Shown piece by piece: positions 1 to 11,352 of a stretch of DNA of 64,000 nt. Location of the stretch: NCBI GenBank assembly GCA_023053545.1, contig JAKZAN010000005.1, positions 6,696,001 to 6,760,000 on the forward strand. Direction: 5' to 3'. How positions within the stretch are numbered: position 1 is the first letter of the stretch; each line of letters opens with the position of its first letter. Origin of the DNA: Lepidurus packardi. Lineage: Eukaryota; Arthropoda; Branchiopoda; Notostraca; Triopsidae. A model generated the notes under the pieces. The model was given only the letters and a program-made list of their open reading frames with translations. It did not search any database and had not been told where the DNA came from. A program made the translations under genes and the position numbers.

Positions 1-3000
1 TCCCCTTCATCCCACCTGACTGAATGCGAGCAACACGAACTGCAACAGCACGAAAATAACCGTGTCAGCGAAGCAGGGAAAGGCAAAATCAGTTTTGAAT
101 TCAAGGCGAATACGTCAGGTCGCCAACGCCGTCATACCAGCGCCCAATCTTCATTTCGTTCACCTTCCCCTGCCAATGAGTCCAAAACACGGTTAAGCGC
201 AGCCTCTTTACAACTTCACCGACAATTATCCCAACTTGGTAAACCCATTCAGCTTTAAAGCGGTTTTTAACCCAGACTTTCCTAAATAGGATTCTCATTT
301 GTTAACGTACCGGTGGCCCATCGCGTTCGACGAGGCTCAGCATCCTTAACCGTCAGCAGTGAGCTTTGCGAGCAGGTCGAAGGCTTGCCTGGTCTTTTGT
401 CGTTTGCTCGTTTGGTCCTCCAGTCGTACTTGATAACCGCCTCTTCCACACTGTACGACACACATCATCGTTGTCTGCGAATGTTTATTTTGTCCGCGTT
501 CGATTGGGCGAGACAAATGCAAATTACGCCAAGGAGGATTGAATATGCACGCAAAAAGGAAGCCGAGCTCTACTCTACCTTGCTAGGAGTGGCCAGCAAG
601 AAACAGGAAGAAATACGGACCTTAATTGTTGACACGTTGGCCACAATGCAAAACGAGCTCTTGGATAAGGCCGAGCAGTATGTTTTCCAAGGTGAGTTTT
701 TTTGTTGTTGTTTTTTTGTGGTTGACAAGACCCTTTATCTCCAAATCTACTTTTGTTTACTTTTCAGGCGTGGAAGTGGATGATGGAGAGCAGCTTAGCG
801 CCTTGCAGCTTCAACGTTGCACTGATGAAATCCAGGATATGGTCCTGAGCACCTTGAATTCAGCTGTCGCCGAAAAACTTATCGGGTCTGTAGAATATTT
901 GCGGGAGCGTTTTATAGGCACTTTGCAGCGCTGCTTGGAAAGCTTGGAGAGGTCTTGTCGTCAGGCTGGAGAAGAAGTACAAGCTTCAAATGCCTTAAAA
1001 CAGGTAAGTTGTACAAGAGATGCCGCTTATTGTGATCACTGGTTATTAGAGTCAGCCGCTTTATGGAATCAAATGTTAAAGGACCGTTTCAAAATTATAC
1101 AATTTTTAGCCTTTTAATCAGTTATTAGAATCACACTTTCGGATATTATAATCCATTTCAACAGAATCTTCACATGTACAGTAACGAAACTACAGTAGTG
1201 ATTGCTACATGGACTTCTGCATATTGACCCATGACATTGCTTTTACGTCGTTTTGACGAATCCTGTCATTTCCAGTCTAGTACTACGCTTAGGGGAAATC
1301 CCTTCTAAATTCCAGTCTGTTAAACGAGTAGGTTATTCAATTGAATGAACAGTTCCTTTAATTGACTGGGAAAATTAGAAGGGATATGGTGTTGAGAACC
1401 CTACCAAAGCGTAGGAATAGGCTTCAAAGGTGCAGTGTTAGTTGTCTTTTAGACGTGTGGTTATACAAAAATGGCGATGAAAAAAAAAAGAGTTGATTTA
1501 AATGTAAAAGAGGAGTTGCGGCTCATTGATACTTATGACAAGCTAAATTTACAAGATTTGCCACAAAGGGAAGCGTTCGTTAAGTTAGGAATTCCTCAAT
1601 CATCTCTTTCAAAATTGTTGAAAAATCGTTACGAAATAAACAGTAGTGGGTGTAGTGAATCTAGGAATAGGAACGTGTCAGAAAGTAGACGATATTTTGT
1701 TCTTTGGTACATATTTTCGGTTTTCGGTATTATAATTTTCGCTTAGTATAATCGATATTCACTTGACAAACGGGATCACAATAAGCGTCATCTACTGTAT
1801 TAGAATTTACCTTTTTCTTTGGTAAGTTTCACGCTTTTCTATCTAGATTTTAACAGCTGCGTACCAAGTTCAGATTACGGTGCGCACATCCTCATCTTTT
1901 ATTCGTTCATTATGGGAACATTTCCGAAATTTGCTTCGAGCCTTGCCCTGGTCTTGTACACCCCGCTTGGATAAATCTTGGAAACGTAATGTGGCAGAAA
2001 ATATGCTCGAATCTCTGAGTGAAGCAAAAATGGCTAGATTAATTTGCGCCCAAGTAAGTCTTTGTAGTAGAGGTTTCATACAAACATCTTGCATACAAAC
2101 TAAACTCATACTTAAAGAAGGAAGCATAATTTTCTGCGAATTCTCTCTAGTTTCGTGAACGTTTGCGGTCGTCTCATGACGCTTTTCAAGCTGCGTTGCG
2201 TCAAATGGAAACTGCACATAGTGGACGCTTGGAGCGAACTGAAGAGCAGTGTTTGCGTGTCCGGAAGGTTCACGCGCCTCGCGTAGCTCGTCTGGCTTTG
2301 GAAGCTATTTCTTTGCGAGACATGGTCCTTTACGGCATGCCTCAGCTGGGCAGAGAATTGGGGCGTGGCCAATACGGTGTGGTTTACGGGTGTGAAACAT
2401 GGGGCGGTTACTCCCCCTGCGCTGTCAAGTCCGTTGTCCCTCCCGATGACAAGCATTGGAATGACTTGTCCCTCGAGTTTTACTATTCTCGGTATTTAAC
2501 CAAAGTATTTTTAGTGTTTTGTTCCAGTTAGCAATGCGTATGTTTATTATTTATAGAATGGTGCCTGAACATGACCGCATAATCACCATTCGCGGTTCCG
2601 TAATTGACCACTCTTATGGCGTGGGAAGTTCGCCAGCTGTTTTACTGGTCATGGACCGCCTTAGTCGAGATTTATATACGGCCATCAAAGCAGGCTTACC
2701 TTGGCCACTTCGCCTTCAAGTCGCTTTAGACGTGGTGCAAGGCATACGCTTTTTACATTCCCAAGGCCTCGTACATCGCGATATCAAATTAAAAAATGTT
2801 CTGGTTCGTATTACTTTAAAAGCCACGGTTGAGAGAATATTTTCCTACTTTTTTAATAGTTGGATTCTTCGAACCGTGCCAAGATAACTGATTTGGGTTT
2901 CTGCAAACCCGAAGCTATGATGTCCGGGTCCATTGTGGGAACGCCCATTCATATGGCCCCAGAGCTATTCTCGGGTCGTTACGATAATAGTGTGGACGTG

Positions 3001-3401
3001 TACGCATTTGGAATCTTATTCTGGTACTTATGTGCCGGTCATGCTCGTTTGCCGTATGTCTTCGAGCAGTGTCAGAATAAAGACCAGCTATGGCAGTGTG
3101 TCAAAAGAGGAGCCAGACCCGAACGATTGCCGCATTTTGACGACGTTTGTTGGAGACTCATGGAAGAATGCTGGGCAGGAGAACCGGCAGATAGACCGCT
3201 ACTTGGACACGTAGAACCAAGGTTGGAAAACTTGGCGCGCAAGTATAATGAAGCTACGGATACAGGTACGGTTTTGAATCTTGAAAAGACGCAAATTGGG
3301 TTAATATTTTGGATTTAGGGTGTCTGGTGGTGCAAAAAGAGAAGCAAGCGGATAGTTTATCTTCAAGTCCGTATATAGACGTGGATTTGCAGCCTTGTTA
3401 A
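1..3401 (+). CDS. DSTYK: DSTYK, dual serine/threonine and tyrosine protein kinase (5' partial)
   Basis: Cytoplasmic kinase that can phosphorylate Ser/Thr and Tyr; in vertebrates linked to FGF/ERK signalling and cell death. Eight exons with matching phases: 1-238, 290-691, 768-1003, 1847-2053, 2151-2491, 2557-2803, 2860-3265 and 3319-3401, giving 719 codons plus stop; the start lies upstream of the window. The N-terminal half is the helical region typical of DSTYK. The C-terminal kinase domain shows the glycine loop GRGQYG, CAVK with the ATP-binding Lys, [11 protein letters not shown] in place of DFG (normal for this family), MAPE, and the family strings [14 protein letters not shown] and [10 protein letters not shown]-like (here [10 protein letters not shown]). 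Similarity to vertebrate DSTYK is high throughout. The donor of exon 6 (GTTCGT) is weak. The 843 bp third intron carries transposon-like sequence. The gene is convergent with NDUFA12. Confidence 0.95.
1299..1385. repeat. Imperfect inverted repeat (hairpin) in DSTYK intron 3
   Basis: The arm ATCCCTTCTAAATTCCAGTC near 1300 is mirrored by GACTGGGAAAATTAGAAGGG near 1363, with about 45 bp between them. It may be a small MITE or a hairpin and has no coding content. Confidence 0.5.
1471..1746 (+). mobile_element. Pogo/CENP-B-type helix-turn-helix fragment inside a DSTYK intron
   Basis: Open frame of 91 codons starting [22 protein letters not shown], continuing with a [19 protein letters not shown] segment. 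The pattern (basic start, helix, then [14 protein letters not shown] as recognition helix) is that of the psq/CENP-B HTH at the N-terminus of pogo/Tigger transposases, where it binds the terminal repeats. No DDE catalytic domain follows, so it is a truncated remnant or an exonised piece. A CAGT at 1433 and an ACTG at 1794-1797 could be terminal-repeat relics, but no clear TA duplication is visible. Confidence 0.45.
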
Positions 3402-3837
3402 ATGGACTTTCATGAATCGCCTTTTGTAATTGCCTTTTGATCTTCCCATAGAATAGGGAGGAGTTATACGTGTGGATGTTGTGATTGAGCGATCTCTTAG
3501 ACATACTCTGTTTTATTTTTTTCATTCTTCATTCTCAAAAATACCTCTAATATTCCTCCTCAGTATTAAGGTGTTTGTATTCAGTTTGAAGTTTAGGAAG
3601 AGTCTTCAATACTGTGATAGATTTGACTTTCACGTTTCTCTCCTTTTTATGTTGGGTGGATGGCGCTTTCCGTATCGTTTAAGGAATTGTCCATGCTCTT
3701 AATATATCCAAGTCCCGAAGTATCCGTTCCTGAGTTCTCTTTAAAGGAGTCTTACTTATTCTGGTTTTCGACGCGCCTTTTGTATTGTACTATACTAGTA
3801 AATAATGTACAACCAACTACTTCAAACAGTAATCTAC
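3402..3837. other. Intergenic, shared 3' side of DSTYK and NDUFA12
   Basis: The 436 bp between the two convergent stop codons are presumed 3' UTRs. Short open frames here have no recognisable content. I see no repeat or RNA gene. Confidence 0.6.
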
Positions 3838-4407
3838 TTAATTGGATGTGCCACCAAGCTTCTTGTCGGTGGCAGCGTTAGGGGGAACCCAGGCTTGGAT
3901 TTTGGGTTTAGTGGTGCTATACGGCATCCAAGCGCCTGACGCACCAGACGCGTTCTCTGCATGATCTTGCATCCATTCGTATTTAACAGGTGGTCTCTTT
4001 AATATACGCTAGTTATTAAACATAATCTGTTTTCGTCAAGGATTTTTTAAACATTACCACACTGGGAGGAATATCAGTGTTATAGTGAAGCCATCCATGC
4101 CATTCGGCTGGAACTTGGCTACCGTCATAATCAAGGTAAACGTTATCGTTATACTCTACCCAGCGATTACGGGCAAAAAAGTATCGGTTGTTTTCATAGT
4201 ATTTGTTGCCATATTTATCTTCTCCGATCAGTGTCCCACTTTTCACATCGTCCATCCTAGGACAAAATATTATTAGTTCCTTCATTGGTTGCACAGTGTG
4301 TGTTACCTATAGAGTTTATAAACTGAGCCCAACAGTCCATTATTTGCTTTTAGGATTTCTATAGTGTTTTTTAACACTTGAATCGGACCTAGCACAAATC
4401 TGGCCAT
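3838..4407 (-). CDS. NDUFA12: NDUFA12, NADH dehydrogenase 1 alpha subcomplex subunit 12
   Basis: Accessory subunit (B17.2) of mitochondrial respiratory complex I, at the matrix-facing arm. Three exons in transcription order: 4407-4307, 4256-4058 and 4008-3838, phases consistent, 156 aa against about 145 in mammals. The family core is clear: SGTLIGEDKYGNKYYENN, then RNRWVEYND, DYDGSQVPAEWHGWLHYNTD, and near the end MPYSTTKPKIQAWVPP. The ATG opens the predicted N-terminal helix MARFVLGPIQVLKNTIEILK, a normal start for this subunit. The first intron is only 50 bp. Its stop faces that of DSTYK. Confidence 0.95.
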
Positions 4408-5563
4408 TTTCGATATTTCCCAGTCTAATGACCCCCAATAGCCGTCGTTCTAGCCAAGCAACTATTGATGGCGTAAGCCCAGTTGTGTATAAAAGCTATT
4501 GGCCCGGGGAATAAAAGCCAAACATCTCGCTCATTATAGCACGTCAAAGCTACCAAGCACTACGCTACCAAGCACAGTTTTCCACAACAAATGGAAAATA
4601 CTTATAACGATGAATCACGAATGAAAGAGTTGTATTCTGATTAGCCATAAGTATAGAGTTAAGATATATATATAGAGGGAACATCCCTGTGTAGAAGTCT
4701 GTTACCAAGAAATAGAATGAAAAAGAGAGCCAAACGTGGAGCAGATGGATCTGCATCTGCTCCGCTGCTGGTTGGCGGTTAAGACACAGATCAGTATCCC
4801 TTGTCAGACAAGTCGATTATAAGAGTTTACTGGAAATACTAATAGTATAGTACAAAATCAATTCCTAGGGAATTTGCTAAGGAAGCGCTAGGGATTCGAT
4901 ATATTCATATGCTATCGAATTACGTTTGAACCTCATTTTTATATTTCCCGCCATGAGCAAGGCGTTGGTCAAACAGGATCTACAGGGAACTCAGGGAACA
5001 CAGCTGCTTTGCAGGATTTGGCCGAGTTATGGGGTAGGGAACAGTACGAATAGGAATATTATCTGGAGGTCTTTTTGCATACGCTGAATAAGAGAAAGTT
5101 TGTATTAGAGCAACGTGTCTTCGAAATGCGGTTCGTGTGTGAAGTTTTTAAAAAAATAGACGTAATTTTCTTGCAAAAAAGTTTTTATGATTTGATGCTT
5201 GCGCTGCGATATTTTTTTTCTATTCACTACGAGAGCATTACTTGGTTGTCAGTACGACGAAAGTACAAAAAAGGTCGGTGCCTTCAAGGCGGCAAGGCGC
5301 GGCGAGCTAAGATGTTGAATATTTTTGTTTATGGAATCTACTTATAGGAGTTCAACACAGATTCAGTATACGCGTTTGATCAAGCGGGTAAGATGCAAAC
5401 TTGCGGTACAACAGATTCTCGGATCGAAACCAGTTGGGGGTACTTCATTTCGTCTAAAAAGCGAAATTTAAATGGCTACCATTCTCTGTACCTTATGCCT
5501 TTCTGGCAAAGGTTCCTATACTCCTATTCCAAATTGTGATGCTTCCGGATCACGATCTCGTAC

Positions 5564-5710
5564 ATTGGGGATATGAAACAAAAGAATAGAGCTGAGAACA
5601 GGGATACGAGCGAAGCTCTCAATTTTCACGATTTTTTCGAATATCGGGGATAGGAAAGCAGAGTTGGTACAAGGAAAGGGCGAGGCTCTCATTTTTCAAC
5701 GATTTTTTAA
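5564..5710. repeat. Degenerate tandem duplication, two units of ~70-77 bp
   Basis: Units 5564-5640 and 5641-5710 both run from a GGGGATA..GAA.. start through AGCTCTCA/GGCTCTCA, a TTTTC tract and ACGATTTTTT. Differences are scattered, so the duplication is old. No coding potential is evident. Confidence 0.55.
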
Positions 5711-7760
5711 AGATATATTATATAATAATGCAAACCTCTAGAGAATACAAGGTATGACTGCAGGCGACCGTCACATTTTTATAAATTGAACAAAAGGTGG
5801 GTCACTATCTACCTACACTGTACACAAGCTTACTCCATATGCAAAATGTTTGTTAAACAGTTTGTAAAACCAAATTGCTACTTTTAATAAACAATATGCA
5901 TGCTCCTTGCATAATAATTAAGATTTGTTTGCTTTCAGTTTGTTAAAAGTCAGATGGGAGTCGACAAACTTGAAATAAAACTGGAGCAAATTACCTGAGG
6001 TATAGTAGGCTTGGCTTCTGTTCACAAGATGGCGCGCGTGATCTAATTCCGCCGTCTACGCAAAGTAGCGGCAAGCGCCTACAGACGGCTGAATCCGTCC
6101 GCCAAGGAGAACGTCAACGTTAGCAACGAGCAACGTGATTGGGCACAACGTTGGGTAGTTTATTTTCTGTGTTCTCGAATTTTGCGTTTAACAATATTAC
6201 CCAAAAATAAGAAAAATAAATAATGATTTTTGCCAATCAAATAACCAAAAATCACTTACCACAAAAATCACTAATAGGAGCGTCATCCATCACACAACAA
6301 CTTGAAGTCTTGACCAAAACACAATCTCCTTGTGTCAATTCCATGAGCTCTTTTCCTAAGGTTCAAAGTTTCCTAAAGTATAGCACAATTTATTTAGCAA
6401 CTAAATCCATAAAATGTCTGCTTGAAGCTTACCGTGAATCTACAGGACCTGGCAGTATTGACTTGTCTTGCTACTACGGGCGGTTTTAATAATACACCAA
6501 AAAACATGTTTTTAGAAACAAACTGAACCATCCACTTCCGTATTAGAAATTCTTTCAGATTGACCACCAGATTCAGAGCCAGAAGGATCCATTGGTACGT
6601 GAAAGCAGCAAGGTACTTTATTTAGGGCCGTTCAATAGCCTTCTCTCTTTCCGCATACCCAAAGCAGAAAGGTATTGAGAGTCAAACAACACTTAATCTA
6701 AATTAAATCAGGTCTTAAATTTATATAAATACATAGCAGACTATATAATACCAAGAGATCGGTGCAGTTAAGGATTTGGCACAAGTTCTTCCAGCGTTAA
6801 AGCTGCACAACCTCAATAACTATAATCATGATCGTGGTACAAGCTTGTCCGCAAACACAAGGACAATTCGGCAGAAAAATGACATGCATCTAACTCTGTG
6901 AAGAGCCAGTAGCATATCGAGTTGAAGACATCTATGTTCACTAGTTAGCGACATAGATTCCATTTTTTAAGCCGTATAATAATTACGTAATAAGGACGAC
7001 CAACAGCGACGTACAGTGGATCTCCTAACTATCATCCTTTTATTAATACTGATCAATTATATTCTACTAAAGTATTTAATACATTTTAAGCGTCTTTCCA
7101 AAATCCATAACTCTCCCACGTGGTACGCCATGTTTTCATTCAGCTTCATTTGCATAACAGCCAAACACAAGACGAGGCGAGGAATTAAGGATGTATCTCC
7201 AAAGAAAAAAAATCTCGAACTTGAACACACAACTATGAAAAAGATGAACCAGCGGCATCTTGCTTGGTCTTGCCTAGCCTAAATTTACAAAATCGTATGT
7301 TTTAAACGTATAAAATGTCTACACGAATAAACCATAATATATTGAGGTTTACATATACAAAGGCAAACTTACGTACTGCGGCCCAAACGTTTGAAACACC
7401 GTACTCAAACCACAGCCAAACTTCCCAGACGAAGCTAAACAAATGCTTATGGATATATAGGAATTTTTTGATTAACTGCAGAGCAAAATTAACGGAACTG
7501 TCCTGAAAGTTAGTAATGAAAACAGAAGCTTCACATCCAACATGTTAGGCTGTGCGAACGAGACTGAGACAGGCGAAGCTTCAAGCTGGGCGAAGCGCCT
7601 CTTGAGTCTTTCAATCCTCCACAAATAAAATCTCTATTTTGTAAGGTTTACCTTACAGAAACACTCCTATAAAAATTATCCAGCATAATACCGATAAATT
7701 AAAGGTAAAGATTTGAACCTAATTTTTGGGTCTCAATAGGTTCTGTGGGGGTTCGAAGGA

Positions 7761-7790
7761 ACTTAGGAGGGATAGATTCACAGACTTGCC
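7761..7790 (+). repeat. Dispersed ~30 bp repeat, copy 1
   Basis: The segment AGGGATAGATTCACAGACTT recurs nearly unchanged at 10111-10140 (AGGGATGGATTCACAGACTT), 2.3 kb away on the same strand. It is likely the shared end of a dispersed element family. Confidence 0.5.
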
Positions 7791-8003
7791 CACACACCCG
7801 CAAAGTAGGCATGCCTAAATTCAATTAAAATTATATTTTTATTTTAGAGTAAATTCAATTTATTTTCTTTGGAAAGCAAAAAAAGAATTTCAACAAATAA
7901 GAATTTTCAACAAACAAGAATTTGATACTGTATGTTGTGGAACGGTATATGAGTGAAAAAGATTCCTAACATTTGAAAGGGATGCTTGATGTGACCGGCA
8001 TAT

Positions 8004-9083
8004 CTAGCTCCAGTACTGTTCTGATCCAACATCAACGCAATCGCTAAATCTCACAGTATGAGAACTACCATCAGTAAAGGAAAATACAACTTGTTCATTG
8101 GCATCAATAGCTCTACCAACGTCAAAGGCATAATAAGGATTGTCTCCCCTGTGGCCCCCTGCCTGCCCATTCAGAGTAGCTCCAGTAACGATTTTCTCGT
8201 TGGTGTTGAGGAGTCCGATGTTCCTGTAGTAAGCATTGTTTGTCCCAGTTCCGGGTTTGTAGAAACACTGGTAGCTTCCTCCGGACAGAGGGTTCTTGTT
8301 GGTCATTCGGACTTGGCACCAGGCCTGTCCAGGGGGTTGGTAGTTGGTAGCGGTTGGCCTGAAAGGAAGATTTATAATACAAACTTTCATTATACAAAAA
8401 TTGACCAAATTTAGACGTTTTGAAAAGCTACTCTTTAAAGCGTCCATAATTTAAAAGTGCCAACCACGCACGCGATCTATGATCTTCAATAGAAATTACT
8501 TACCAAGTATTCCGGGAATAGAGATCAAGGCCTCCTCCGTAATTTGAGTTAGCGATGATGATGTCAAGTGAACCATGTCCACAATCAATATTTAAGACGT
8601 GGCCACACAGATCAGGCTTAAACTTTAGATGTTCAAGCTCCGCAATGTTACCAAGAGCAAAGGGGTTTGCTATTGCATAGCTGGCGGCCGGCAAAGCACA
8701 GGCGTCCCCACCTCCATTTTCATGCCGGGTGGCCAGGACATTATAAAGAGTAGGTCCAGAACCATCATCAGGATTTGTCGGGTTGTATGGTATTGACATT
8801 ACTCCACAAACCATACTAGAATCGCCTGTATCAAATGCATCGTTTTGTGATGCCCCGGTGTTTTCATCCAACATGTCCCGCCATTGTACGACGTCCAAGA
8901 GAAATGGGTACAACCGGAGGTTCCAGCACAAGTCCCACCACAATCGTATGATGAAACCCTGGCATTTGTGAAGTCACCACCATTGAAGTCACATCCGAGA
9001 GCCCAGTTGTTACCATTCCAGTTTATGTTGTGGACATGAGATACTCCGAAGAAAAGTAGCAAGGTGACGAATTTCAAATCCAT
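8004..9083 (-). CDS. Secreted apple-domain / double-psi-barrel expansin-like protein, with apparent frameshift
   Basis: Two exons, 9083-8504 and 8358-8004, joined TG|G in phase. The chosen ATG opens a signal peptide, MDLKFVTLLLFFGVSHVHN. Next comes a Cys-rich apple/PAN-like module (CGGTCAGTSGCTHFSW, GGTCWMK), then a region reading DLCGHVLNIDCGHGSLDIII followed by NSNYGGGLDL and PPGQAWC, which looks like a double-psi beta-barrel, then an expansin-like C-terminal domain with DNPYYAFDVG and FTDGSSHTVRF. The likely role is secreted carbohydrate or cell-wall binding/loosening; family and substrate are inferred. The frame breaks at the GGGG run (8853-8856): one extra base would restore a continuous 311 aa protein, and total coding length (935) is one short of a multiple of three. 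It is either a sequence error or a young pseudogene. Confidence 0.65.
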
Positions 9084-9127
9084 ATTCTCCTCTTCCAAGT
9101 TACTGCACCTATTAAGAAACTTAAGTC

Positions 9128-9192
9128 TCTTAAGTTTGCATCAAGTCTTAAGTTTACATCAAGTTCCCATCAAACTTAAGTTTACATCAAGC
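9128..9192. repeat. Short direct repeats, CTTAAGTTTACATCAAG units
   Basis: Three near-identical ~18 bp units (CTTAAGTTTGCATCAAGT, CTTAAGTTTACATCAAGT, CTTAAGTTTACATCAAGC) lie just upstream of the expansin-like gene. They could be regulatory or simple replication slippage. Confidence 0.6.
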
Positions 9193-10110
9193 CAAGTGGC
9201 AATTTGACTAATACTTTTATATAATTATTCATTAAATGCACAGGTCTTGAATACTCGTTATATAGTTAGTAATATGTCAGTAATTAGCAACTTCGTGTTT
9301 TCAAATGCTAATAAAAGACATGAAAATAATATTTTCGAGAATATTTTGAGAATATTTATCTGAGCGCTTTTCGTATTCTTGTGTGGGTGTAAGACATTCA
9401 AATTTGGAATGTGCAATATTAAGAAAACAAAACCTGATTAATAGCCAAAATTTAAAAAAGGTTTCTAACTCTTTTACGGACGACTTTATCGGGATACGGG
9501 TATGTAGTTAAGAAAATAACGACTGCTACTTACTGTACGAGGCCGAGAACGAGTGGCCTTTTATATGGCAGCAATCGGGCGATGTGGGGAAAAACCCTAT
9601 GTCGGCCAAGACGGAGCGTAAGTTCGCCTTTCCTTATTTTTTTTCCCAATCCGCTTCTTGGAAAGCCCATTTCCCGTTTCGAAAACCTGATACGTGTGAA
9701 CGTGAAAAAGGAGCGTTAACAGGTAGCAAACTTTGCACGTCAACACATCACAGGTCAACGTTGACCATCCTTATCAGAAAATCACTGATGGTCCCATATA
9801 TTTATATAAAGGAGGTACAGGAGAGGTATAGTAGCTATGCTTTCTACATCTTGCTCTTCCGATCTATTTGCTGATAGTCTTGTCTCAAGCAGCTAGTTTA
9901 CGCTATATCACATTACGTAAAACGAAGTAAATCCGTTAAGTTTGCCAATATATCTTCCCAAAAGGTAAGAAAAGCAGATTTGAAGTCAGTATTATAGGTT
10001 TATACCACAGTAAAGGTTTAAAGAGTGTAGGCTAACAAAGGTATCTTCCAATGTAAGGGTTTTACGACCTGCTTTCTTGGTCACAAGAGGATGTGGCGGT
10101 AATAAGGAAC

Positions 10111-10140
10111 ATTGGAAGGGATGGATTCACAGACTTGTCC
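10111..10140 (+). repeat. Dispersed ~30 bp repeat, copy 2
   Basis: Near-identical to 7761-7790. It lies immediately before the foldback element and may belong to it or to an older insertion. Confidence 0.5.
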
Positions 10141-10166
10141 GGCAACGTGACATACGGAGGACCCTA

Positions 10167-10591
10167 CAATAGGACTACGGTGTACCCGATGAAAGGACTA
10201 TGAGCCCCGACTTAGGACTACAAGCCACGACAAAAGGACTTCGGTTCCATAATCTTTCTAGAGATCAATAGCATTTAGAGTTCAAAAAGTCTCTTCTCAT
10301 TGGTCATATAGGCTACGACTTAGGTTAGGACCAGCTTAGGTTAGTTTAGGACTAGGTTAGGTTAGGACTAGCTTAGGTTAGGTTACGTTAGGACTAGGTT
10401 AGGCTAGCTTAACACTAGGTTAGGGGTATGTAGTCCTTACGTTGGGGTCTTTTAATCTCGTTTGCGCCTAATCAACGAGAAGAGACTTTTTGAACTCGAA
10501 ATGCTATTGGTCCCTTGAAAGATTATAGAACCGAAATCCTTTTCTCGGGGCTCGTAGTCCTTTTGTCGGGTACACCGTAGTCCTATTGTCG
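10167..10591. mobile_element. Foldback (long inverted repeat) element with TTAGG-like loop
   Basis: The left arm 10167-10304 and right arm 10468-10591 are inverted copies at roughly 85-90% by eye. Shared strings include ATAGGACTACGGTGTACCCG and GAGTTCAAAAAGTCTCTTCT. The left arm has one extra ~20 bp internal unit. The ~160 bp centre is a degenerate TTAGGTTAGG-type array. No open reading frame is present, so it is non-autonomous. A related single arm is found at 23880-24085, showing this is a family. Confidence 0.75.
10319..10424 (+). repeat. Degenerate interstitial TTAGG array
   Basis: About fifteen TTAGG or one-off units interspersed with ACTAGG/GCTAG. TTAGG is the canonical arthropod telomere repeat. 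The position as the exact loop of a foldback element argues for origin within a mobile element rather than a telomere fusion. Confidence 0.6.
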
Positions 10592-11352
10592 AACCTTCCT
10601 TGTGTTTACGTGCAACTTGGCCATCGTACCGTCAAGTCGGCATTCCTAATCAACCAGAAAAGGGTTCGCAAAGAGAACAAAACATTCACAAAACAGAGGA
10701 CTTGGCAACCTTTCTCTCGGGTATTCTAGGGAGTTTTGGACTGACGCAAGATCCTCGTTCTAAACCGTTGTTAGCTTTTTCTAACTGTACTGGGAGGGTT
10801 GAGAATGTACCCTTTGATATTCTGATCTCTTACGTGAATCTACTCTTGGGACTGAGAACCATTCCCCTCCCTTGATCCCGGAACGCGTCGTTTTCTAGGA
10901 AAGGGTCTATAGCACCTGATCCTGAAACGCCTGCTATTCCCCTACCTACCTCCTTATTGAGCTCCTTAATAGGTGGCAGCACCGACTGGTTGAAAACGTG
11001 AGAATACCTGATCACTACACGCGTTAATAGTAACGTGTGGTCGGAAGTATCAAATGTTCAAACTTCGGGTTATAAGAAGTTGTTATATTTCCTTGAAAAT
11101 TAAGTTGAGTTTCAACTTTAATTAGAACACTATAATTAGAGAACCCTTATTTTTTAGCCCCTTATTAATGTTTATAAAAATTAAGCAAATATAGAAGTTC
11201 ATGGTTTGCTTTTATGTTCAGGGTTCAGTGCTAGTGGTTCAAAGAAAAGATGTGTGCTAGTTCATAACAAAAACACGTGTAAAACATAAGTGATAGTAAT
11301 TGAAGAATAACTATCAAATATTTGGCAGCTGAACTAGGAGTAAGATTTTGAC

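Larger units (their letters stand above)
1004..1846 (+). other. Long third intron of DSTYK with transposon-like remnants
   Basis: This 843 bp intron is ten times longer than the other introns of the gene. It holds an imperfect hairpin (about 1299-1385) and a 91-codon open frame at 1471-1746 resembling the DNA-binding end of a pogo/Tigger transposase. The acceptor used here (1845-1846) keeps phase 0 and restores the DSTYK-like ILTAAYQV start of exon 4. Confidence 0.7.
4408..8003. other. Large intergenic interval without a recognised gene
   Basis: About 3.6 kb of AT-rich DNA. Open frames at 5075-5347, 6223-6489 and 7016-7282 have no recognisable motifs and look like chance. It contains a degenerate ~70 bp tandem repeat (5564-5710) and one copy of a dispersed 30-mer (7761-7790). 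The 5' flank of NDUFA12 lies at its left end. Confidence 0.5.
9084..11352. other. Intergenic, repeat-bearing
   Basis: Separates the divergently transcribed expansin-like gene and DNAJC21. It contains a short direct-repeat cluster (9128-9192), copy 2 of a dispersed 30-mer (10111-10140) and a foldback element with a TTAGG-rich centre (10167-10591). Open frames at 9584-9874 and 10600-10875 are not recognisable. Confidence 0.55.
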
